Assembly: GCA_033398695.1 (NCBI GenBank)
Contig: CM065801.1
Span: 48,866,358-48,930,357 of the forward strand
Origin: Orobanche coerulescens
Taxonomy: Eukaryota; Streptophyta; Magnoliopsida; Lamiales; Orobanchaceae
Direction of reading: 5' to 3'
Length of the DNA stretch: 64,000 bases
Shown: in pieces, positions 56,211 to 64,000 of the stretch
Numbering within the stretch: position 1 is the stretch's first letter
How the letters are laid out: every line of letters starts with the position of its first letter
Made by a program: the position numbers and the translations under genes
Notes under the pieces: generated by a model
What the model was told of the DNA's origin: nothing
What the model saw: the letters and a program-made list of their open reading frames with translations, nothing else
Databases searched by the model: none

Positions 56211-57773
56211 ATGTCATCTGCCACCACATCAAAGAGAGCCACTCTCCAATCCGCCGGACGCCTTTTTCCGGCTCAATCCGAACCCCAACCTACGGCGGAA
56301 GGTAGCCGCGGCGGCCCGAGACTCTTGATCCCATCCCCGAGGGACGGCCCTAGCCGCTCGCTCGATCAGTTCCAAACAGCAGAACAGATCGAGGAGGCCA
56401 TGGCCATCCTGAGGGAGCGACGGAGAGCATGTGGTATGCCCGCAATCACCCCATCAGCCATCCGCCGCGCGGGCAAATGGAAGCTCAAGGGGTTACTTAT
56501 CGAGCGATCATCAGGAAGCCCCGATTCACGAGCGGAAGCACTCGCGAGGCGGGACGGTTCCGTTTTCGCACGCCTAGGCAGCGACCCATCATGGCGATCG
56601 GGGCATTGTGGCCCCAGCCATGAGACGACGGAGCCCGAATCCGTCACCAGGAGTTCAGCTTACCCAACTCCCAGAAGGCAGACCAGCCATCTGGCTCCTC
56701 CTCACCGAAAAACCGAGATCAGCGGCGACGACCTCATCGCCTACCGCAAAGCCAGGAGATCAGTACACGATCACCTCGGCTCCCACTTCGAGAGCCAAAC
56801 CACGAGCGACCAAACTACAGCGATGGACGCAATGTAACGCCAGCTCGATGACATGAAGGCGCTCCTAGAAACTGGGGCAGGGGCCAAGAGAAAGATCGCC
56901 GGGCCAAATGAGCCGCTCGCGATCCAGATCGAACTTGCCCCCGTGCAGCCAAGGATCACTCCTCCTCAAACACCTTTGTACGAGGGGAGATCGGACCCCG
57001 AGATTCACCTGAGCAAGTTCCGGATATACATTACCGGATGCGGGGCATCAGACGCGACCAGGTGCCGAATGTTCCCGTTAACACTGGGCGACTTGGCCCA
57101 TAGGTGGTACATCTCATTGCCACCACGATCCATCAGTTCCTTTGAACAACTGGCGAGCGACTTCACAACGTACTTCGCCGCCAAGGTCGCTCGACCAGAA
57201 GGTCCCCACCGCATGATGAAAATCAGGCAGGGGGAAGAGGAGTCCGACGAAGACTACATCAACTGAGTGGATGAGATAATCCTCAACGGCGATCCCGTAA
57301 GCGACGAGATCGCCCTCTACTCGGTCCTAGGGGGATTCAATGGTCTTTCGCCCATGTTCAGGCACCTTACGAAGGACATCCCCCCGACCTACGCAATCTT
57401 CCGCGCCAAGGCCGCAAACTTTTTGGCCATGCGGAGGTTGCTCGCCCTTCGCCAAGACGAGGGGGCAGAGACGGCGACCGCCAAGTCCAACAAGGCGGTC
57501 GCCAAGCCACCTGGTGATTTCAGGACCTTCGAGGATGTGGGAGCCCATCTCTACCACAACCTCAGTCTATCTCCGGCTCATATTTTCTACGCCATCCAGG
57601 AATGCGAGAGGCTAAGCAAGCCGAAGGCGGTAAGGAACCACGGTCATCTGGACCGCAACAAATTTTGTGCTTACCACAGGAGTCCCAGCCACAACACCGA
57701 TCAATGCCACGACCTCCTCAGACAACTCTGGAGATTGTTCGAGGAAGGCAAGTTGGACAGTCTAGTAACTTAG
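56211..57773 (+). pseudogene. Tat-type gag, two nonsense codons
   Basis: ATG at 56211 (MSSATTSKRATLQSAGRLF). One frame of 521 codons to TAG at 57771-57773, broken only by TAA at 56835-56837 and TGA at 57264-57266 (in YIN-stop-VDEI). The N-terminus is disordered and Pro/Ser/Arg-rich; the capsid region is PLYEGRSDPEIHLSKFRIYI, then PLTLGDLAHRWYISLPPRSI, SFEQLASDFTTYF, and IRQGEEESDEDYI; the C-terminus ends with FCAYHRSPSHNTDQCHDL, a C-X2-H...H-X4-C motif typical of Tat gag. After the gag no protease frame can be followed. Confidence 0.82.
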
Positions 57774-58679
57774 CCGGAGCCCCGGGCGGAAAGGATCAAG
57801 TGTCGCGATCGGTGTCAGAACGACGATCACCAGTCTCCTAATCCGATCGCCAGAATCAAACACGGCGAGCCAGAGGATTCATACGAGTCGATCCTCCCGA
57901 TCAACCCTGGCGGCCAGATATTTATGCTTCGATCAAGAGGTGGAAACGTCGGACGTCTTTCCCCAGTTTCCAGCATATCAAGAGAAAGACCACTGCCCAA
58001 GCAACATTTCTAAAAAATGGAGGACTCGCTCGCCATCTAAAGTTCATCATCCAACATGATGGACCTAGGCACGAGATCGCCTCCCTCAACACAACGTATA
58101 CCGTCGAGGATCGCCATCTAACATGACGATCCGAGGTAGAAGAGTGCATCCATGGTCCTGGAAGTCGATGGAACCGACAGCTTCGTCCATGCAAGGTTCC
58201 TTTGGGCTACGATCGCTCGCCCTTCGTTTAAATACGAGGCGGGCGTAGCCGAAGGACCCTCCAAACAAATCTGTGCACATGCTCGCCAATCCTCAAAGGT
58301 TCATCATCTAACATGGTGGACCCGGACAATGCGACGCGTCCCTACCCCCATCACAACATATACTGTCGAGGATTGTCATCTAAACATGACGATCCGAGGT
58401 AGAAAAGTGCTAACAAGCCGCGGACGTGGAGTCGATTAATCCGACGACACCCCGTGCAAGGACTCCTCCAGACCAAGACCGCTCGCCCTTCGTTTAAATA
58501 CGAGGCGGGCGCAGCCTAACGGAGGACCCTCACAATAAAGTGAGTCGCGAGACAAACCTACAGGTGGAATGTCCCTCGCGCACAAGACACGGTCATAGAG
58601 GTCGGTCCATCGAACTCCGCGACCGTGCACGGTTCCTCTAGGTCGAAACAATAGGCCTTCCACGAGGGATCTGCAAAAT
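57774..58679 (+). other. Tat-like 3' debris with about 258-bp tandem duplication
   Basis: No clear coding function. Two diverged copies of a unit (58039-58296 and 58297-58520) share TTCATCATC(C/T)AACATG, CATGACGATCCGAGGTAGAA and CGTTTAAATACGAGGCGGGC. Short minus frames here are artefacts. Confidence 0.5.
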
Positions 58680-60230
58680 TGAAAATATGTTGTTGTTCAC
58701 TTCGGTGAGTCTTTTGATCCTTATTGGATATGTGTTTCTTTGAGTTTCGTTGTCATGTTGCATCGTGACATATCTGGAGTCATATCTGCGTGCCGATTGG
58801 TTATTGTGTAGGATTTTTAGCCGGGCACATGATGGTTATGTGTTGATATTTCCACATTGAACCGTGCACACGAGACGTAGTTCGTGAGGCTAATTAGGTA
58901 CAAGACCACACGTGTATTTGATCGATACCCGGGGTGGCTTGTGCACGGACACATTTCCGGATCGGGCGTACTATGACTTCCATCTTTGAGCCATATTGTT
59001 TGGTCGTTCATCCTCCATTTATGGTTGGGTATGTTCGACGGTTTGTGATTGGTTGTTCATACGCCCGAGGGGTATATTCGACAGTCGGAGTTATTTCTTT
59101 GAGATCCATTATTGTTGATCAGTTGGAGTTTACCTTGTTGATGGTATTCTCGGTTATTGTTGATCCTATGTTGATCGTGTTGGAGTTATCATGTTGATGG
59201 TATTCTCGGTTATCGTTGATCCTTTGTTGGTCGTATTGGAGTTATCATGTCGATGATATTCTCAGTGATGTATCGGTTGATCATTATTATTGATCGTATG
59301 AGCATTTGGACTGTACGTCGATGTTCGGGATTTGTTGTCATTATCATGTGGTAGTTGAGCTACAGATATGTTGCGTATTATTGGTTTATACATGTTGAGA
59401 TTTGATTGTGTAATCCGACGGACAGGATTTGGCACAGATTGGATTATTTCCGCACTTATGAGTTATGATGATGTTTTGAGGATAGTTGGTATTTTTGGAA
59501 TTCAATACAGATAATTGTTGTTAAGTTCATTTCGTCATTCGAGGATGCGAAATGTGGATTATGGTAAGGATTGTATTGTTATGGATTGGTAAGGTTATTA
59601 CGGTAATATTACTTTGGTAGTATTCTTACTATATTATTACATTGGTATGTAATTATTTATGATGATGTGATCGATATCATTGTTGCGTATTGTGGCTGAC
59701 CCCGTCGTGGGATTTATTTTTAGGTACTCGGAGATCGAGCTAGTAGCGGTCGTGAAGGGGTGAGCTTCCCGGATGATACTGGCTGTGGCATGTTCCTGAG
59801 TATTGAGTATTTATTTCTGGTTGTTTTATTTCCTCTGCAAATGTGTATTTTGAATTGCATTTATCCGCTGCGTGTGTATATTTCAAAATGGATTTTCAGT
59901 ATCTTTATCCGCTGTGTGTGTGTATTTTATAAAGGGCCTTTTGGCATTTTACGAACTTGGGTTATTTCGTTAAACTCTTTTTCCCAATTATTTTTCGGTA
60001 CGTTTAAGTGGCGGCTTAACGTACATTTTTAACTGTTGAGATTTGGCACTTCGCCTAGTATTTTCAAATGGTGTTTTATGACGGCGTTTGAGAACTATGC
60101 GTTTAAAAATATTACCGTCATCGGCCTTTTGGCGAGTTTGAACGTTTTTAAAATGGTTTTTAGCCTGGTGGGTTCCGGCGCGGGACCCACGGCGCTGTAA
60201 TATCCCGGATGGTTTTGGGGGTGTTACAGA
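58680..60230 (+). repeat. LTR piece a, related to family G
   Basis: The first about 430 bp match the family G LTR (TGTGTAGGATTTTTAGCC, CGAGACGTAGTTCGTGAGGC). After about 59110 it departs and contains three about 64-bp repeats (GATGGTATTCTCGGTTAT-type, 59117-59290). It ends GGGGGTGTTACA. Probably a related but different or chimeric LTR. Confidence 0.6.
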
Positions 60231-60231
60231 T

Positions 60232-61009
60232 TATGTGTAGGATTTTTAGTCGGGCACATATGGTCATGCGTGGATGTTTCCACATTGTACCGTGCACACG
60301 AGACGTAGTTCGTGAGACTAATTAGGTACATTGTCCAATGTATATTCTGGATTCTTTATATGCGGTGGACATGTGCACGGATACATTTGCGGATCGGGCG
60401 TACTGTGATGTCCATCTTGAGCCATACTGATTGGTCATTCATATTTCATTTTTGATTGGTTATGATTGACGGTTTGTGATTGGTTGTTCATACGGTCGTA
60501 GGGTATGTTCAAAATTCGAGTTGTCTCCTTGAGATCCAGTGTATGTGAATTGTATAACGTCTTGAGAATTATTATCATGTATATCTGACCCTGTGGTTTT
60601 GGGCGAAATACTTGTGTTGTATTTTAGATCGAGGAAAGGGCAAGGCATGGGAAGAGCACGGTGACGGCGAAGGATTTGAAGTGTATTAGTTCGGGGGAGG
60701 GGCAAGTCTTTTATTGTCCGGTTATGCTTAAACCGTGTAATATTACTTTCCGCTTCAGTTAAACTATTGTCGATTGTATTATTATTTTAAGTATATTCCA
60801 TCTTCATATGGTTTGTACTAGTATTTGGATCCTGTGTATTCTGCGACTAATAGCCATATCATTTGTAGACTCCTAATCGAAGTAATGATTATTTTTTTGT
60901 GATTCGGTATCACGATAATATTATGTTTAAGTTGTGTTTTGGTATCGCCTGGTGGGTCCCAGTGTGGGGTCCATGGCACTGCAATGACCGCCGTATTCGG
61001 GGTGTTATA
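60232..61009 (+). repeat. LTR piece b, family G (empty site of hAT)
   Basis: Matches the reverse complement of 2813-3600 along most of its length (including GGCAAGGCATGGGAAGAGCA). It ends CGGGGTGTTATA. The U3 and TATA part is absent. It includes CTCCTAAT at 60870-60877, the intact target of the hAT insertion at 2804. Confidence 0.68.
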
Positions 61010-61061
61010 GACGAGACTCACCCAAGCGCTGCCTCACAACCTCTAACGTCCAAAAGTTCTA

Positions 61062-61340
61062 ATGTCGGACGAAGAACATCCAGAACCCCTATCGGAGTCC
61101 AGCAACCCCGCAGCAGAAGATTACATCGACGATTCAGAAAATGATTCGGACGACGAAGCGCCGACAGACACCAACGAAGGCAGGGCGACCCTCACCCCAT
61201 ATCTGAAGTCGACGATGGCGGCCAAATCTGAAGTCGGCGATGGTAAAGAAACAACGATTCCGGCCAGATCTGAAGGCGACGGCGGCGCGGAGGCCGTGAT
61301 TCGGGCCACATCTCAAGGCGGAGACGGCGCGGAACCGTGA
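61062..61340 (+). CDS. Small acidic ORF of unknown origin
   Basis: ATG at 61062, 92 codons: an acidic start (MSDEEHPEPLSESSNPAAED) and three diverged copies of a roughly 16-residue unit (AKSEVGDGKETTIP, ARSEGDGGAEAVI, ATSQGGDGAEP). No domain recognised. It begins 50 bp after the end of LTR piece b. It may be a fragment of a host exon or of an unrecognised element; a chance frame in GC-rich repeats is also possible. Confidence 0.25.
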   Translation: MSDEEHPEPLSESSNPAAEDYIDDSENDSDDEAPTDTNEGRATLTPYLKSTMAAKSEVGDGKETTIPARSEGDGGAEAVIRATSQGGDGAEP

Positions 61341-61664
61341 TTCCAGCCAGAACTCAAGGCGTCGAACGACCTCGACGGATTCCTTACGAAGAAATGCTGG
61401 TAATCCTCAATGGTCCACTTCATCTGTAAAATATAGGGTTTTTGTTTGAAATATTTGAATTTGTGAAATCCTAGGCTGGATACGATTGGTTTGTGGTATG
61501 ATTTCTTGTCTTCTTGCTGTAATTCTGCAGTGTGTAGCATGTTTCCCGCCTCTTAACTCTCATCCTTTATGGCCGCATCTATTATCCATTACGGTGATGC
61601 AGCGTTCCGTACTTGTTGATGGAAAAATAACATAATGTTACGGCTTTAGGCATCTTTTAGTTTG
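61341..61664. other. No gene seen
   Basis: Unique-looking sequence following the small ORF; no repeat or gene recognised. Confidence 0.3.
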
Positions 61665-62240
61665 ATCGGATAATTTACCACACGACACGAAAATACGACA
61701 CGAAAACGACACGAAAATTCATGAACACAAAAGTACATGACCGAGATTTAGTGTCTGCTTTGTGTTTACCCTTTTTGTACATGACACGACAAGAGGTACA
61801 CGAAATAAATATATATATATATATATATAATATTTTGTAACATAATTTAAAATTTTATATTTAATTTTATAAAAATATACATTTTATGTTTGTACTAAAC
61901 TTTAAAATTCGAATATATAATGTAAACTTTCGTAAATTTTGTGTAAACATTCGTGATTTCATTGCCATTCGTTTCGTTTTGTCTACTAAAACCTATTAAA
62001 ATAATATTAAAATATTAAAATTATTATTTTATAATATTTTAATATTTATTTTATATTATATGTCTGACACGAAAGCACGACACGAAACGACACGAATTTA
62101 AGCGGTACACGAAACGACACGAATTTGCGCGGTACACGACACGACACGAATTCATTTCGTGTCATGTATGAGTTTGGACTTTTGGTACACGAAATACGAA
62201 AGTACACAATACAAAAGTACACGACACGAACGATTTGCCA
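61665..62240. mobile_element. hAT-like MITE with ACGACACGAA subterminal repeats
   Basis: Repeats of (C)ACGACACGAA(A) at both ends (61678-61715 and 62070-62150, 62215-62230) flank an AT-rich core with a TA run (61808-61828). Clustered short subterminal repeats without coding sequence are typical of non-autonomous hAT elements. Clean terminal repeats and target duplication were not found. Confidence 0.45.
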
Positions 62241-62909
62241 GGTTTACTTTTAGGACGACCGGTTAATATGTAACCACCATTGCTATAAGCACATTATTGA
62301 CCGGTGATGGGTGATGAGTGAGTTGTGACAAACCGATGTGACTGCTAGAAATAAAAAAAATTTGCGCTGTTCGAAGCTGAAAAATGGGGGCAGTTTGGGA
62401 CGCGTTGGCAGGCCGCCAGGCTTTTAATTTTATTTTTTATTTAAAAAATGGTGATTTTTTTATAGTATTAGTTGTAATTTTAAAAAGTATTAGTTTTTCT
62501 TTAGTGTTTACTTGTTATTTAACGTTTCGGTCCAGCCCAATTATTTTTATTTACTTGCTATAGTAATTTTATTTCTCTCCGGCTCATTTTTTATGATAAT
62601 CTTTTAATGATAAAAAAATTTTTTATGCACAACAATTGGATGAACCACGACGGAAATGGTAATAAATGGAAAATATGAAGATCAACCTGAAATATACGTA
62701 TACGTTCCGGTTCATACTCTGCTTGTAATTTTTTGTAGAGTCGTATCGAAGCTGTAAATTGTAAGTCTAAGCCTGCTGCAGATGTATGTTTATTAGTGTG
62801 CCAGAAATTGGAGACTCCAGTCTGTTAGGGTTGTAATTTGGGCTCCGGACAGAAAATCATCACAAATCGCATAAATGAATAATGACGTTCAACTCATTAC
62901 TATATATAT

Positions 62910-62939
62910 AATGCAGCGTCATTAAACGACGCATGCATT
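62910..62939. repeat. 30-bp hairpin, copy 1
   Basis: Stem arms AATGCAGCGTC and GACGCATGCATT with loop ATTAAAC; one unpaired A in the second arm. Preceded by a TATATATA run. Confidence 0.85.
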
Positions 62940-63494
62940 GTCGTTTATCAAATTTTCAAAAAAAAAAAAAGTCTGATTATAGGCCCATATCAATGTGACC
63001 CGACACAACTAATTTCCATCAATTTGGGCTGCACACAAAAACAGACCATATAGGTCAAAATTTGGCCCACACAATTGTCTTCTTCCATCCAAAACAACTG
63101 CCGCTACCCGTTGTTTTTGTTGCAGCCGATGATCGCTCGTGTTTCGCAATTTCTTTAACTGATCGCTGCTCGCGTTTCAGCACAGCCGTCATGAGTCATG
63201 TTTCAGTGGAAAACTGCCGCGTCGCAGGATCGTCGCTCGAAGCAAAACGCCACCGATGGAAATAATCGCAGCGAATCGCCGACTTGCAGCGGATAAAACA
63301 TATTGTGGCCGAAATTTTATCCGTCGAAACTGAATTAAAATTGGATCATTCATATTAATTAAATTAATTAAATCCAATGGCTTCAATTAATTTTTCCCCG
63401 ATATGGATTTGCTAGGAAAATCCTAAATCTAAGTTTTATGGAGAAGTAATATTGTAGTTAATGTAATAGAACCCTTGAAAGCATAGGGATATAT

Positions 63495-63524
63495 AATGCA
63501 GCGTCATTAAACGACGCATGCATT
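63495..63524. repeat. 30-bp hairpin, copy 2
   Basis: Identical to copy 1. Preceded by ATAT and followed, as in copy 1, by GTCGTT. Confidence 0.85.
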
Positions 63525-63673
63525 GTCGTTCCACGAAATTTAATCCCAACGGGCTATCTAATGATGAGAATTTTTCTCCTCATCATATGGGCCTGAATTT
63601 AAATCCAAATAAGGCCCATTTGAATCATTCAAATTCACAGTAAGTGGGTCCCCCACAATATCCTTTTCATTAC

Positions 63674-63709
<36 letters not shown>

Positions 63710-63712
63710 TAT

Positions 63713-63742
63713 AATGCAGCGTCATTAAACGACGCATGCATT
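63713..63742. repeat. 30-bp hairpin, copy 3
   Basis: Identical to copies 1 and 2. Preceded by CATTACTATATATAT as in copy 1, here expanded to about 40 bases of TA repeats (63674-63712). Confidence 0.85.
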
Positions 63743-64000
63743 CTGCTTTTATTCGCTTCTTTAGCAAAACCAAGGCCCACTATTCAAATTCGATTTTTGG
63801 TTTGTTTCACCAACATGTGCATATGTTATGCCCATCTTTGCAGATACAACAGATAACCAAAATGTGTTTAGCAAAACAAAAATTTACCATAAGAAATAGA
63901 ATTTTAAATTTAACAAATGTTTAAAAGAGTGAACGGCTAACAAAACTCAGGCTCCTACTATAAGTGTAATGCAGAAACAAGCTAACCGCCTAAAACCCGA

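Larger units (their letters stand above)
55178..58670 (+). mobile_element. Second Tat-like gypsy element: 5' LTR, gag, 3' debris
   Basis: LTR, PBS and gag in order; pol and 3' LTR missing. Its LTR differs from that of the Tat element at 45845, so it is a separate family. GC-rich with many GCGATCG-type strings. Confidence 0.75.
62241..64000. other. Non-coding region carrying the three hairpins
   Basis: Apart from the hairpins and TA runs I see no gene. The open frame at 63062-63265 has no recognisable features and is not called. Confidence 0.4.

Noticed and set aside
63062..63265. 67-aa plus frame as a host gene
   Set aside because: No recognisable domain, no exon signals, short repeats inside.

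Overview
The window looks like repeat-dense intergenic DNA of a flowering plant (probably a eudicot). The evidence is Ty1/copia, Ty3/gypsy (chromovirus-like and Tat/Retand-like), L1 and RTE LINE, hAT and Mutator-like sequences, all of plant type, with GT-AG introns and TATA boxes. I find no convincing host gene, rRNA, functional tRNA, CRISPR array or prokaryotic operon. Almost every long reading frame belongs to a transposable element, and nearly all of those are broken by nonsense codons, frameshifts or deletions.

Layout. 1-2804: hAT transposon, running in from outside, inserted with an 8-bp duplication into a minus-strand LTR (family G, 2813-5425). That LTR sits in the gag of a minus-strand chromovirus-like gypsy element (family T). 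The same gag is split by a complete 9.3-kb Ty1/copia element (copia A, 5860-15147, two LTRs, near-perfect target duplication). 15149-18638: T gag start, PBS, LTR and the pol 3' end of a second T copy sharing that LTR. 18640-20400: copia LTR fragment and LTR-like debris. 20430-27260: plus-strand L1 LINE broken by a 953-bp TIR element (10-bp TSD), a chimeric patch and a 3.6-kb foldback Mutator-like element (9-bp TSD). The foldback itself carries a 5'-truncated RTE LINE (15-bp TSD). 27826-28245: SINE-like retroposon (15-bp TSD). 28430-31091: minus-strand L1 with C-terminal RNase H, cut by copia C (31092-34458). Copia C is in turn cut by a minus-strand gag-only long-LTR element (34459-38578).

38579-46549: Tat/Retand-like gypsy element with pol, a 10 x 54-bp array, a spliced antisense gene with its own TATA box, and its 3' LTR. 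46550-48611: minus-strand Sirevirus-like copia with gag joined to RT by deletion. 48612-55177: plus-strand gag-only element in tandem form. 55178-58670: 5' LTR and gag of a second Tat-like family. 58680-61009: two family-G-like LTR pieces. 61010-64000: a small unexplained ORF, a hAT-like MITE and three copies of a 30-bp hairpin.

The strongest unusual signals are: (1) arrays of short palindromes, different in sequence in each LTR family, in the same place just upstream of the LTR TATA box, in both gypsy and copia elements; (2) an antisense, intron-bearing gene unit inside the Tat-like element; (3) gag-only, long-LTR elements present in both orientations; (4) the foldback element with a retroposon in its loop; (5) three near-identical 30-bp hairpins within 0.85 kb. 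All assignments come from reading the sequence; no database search was possible.
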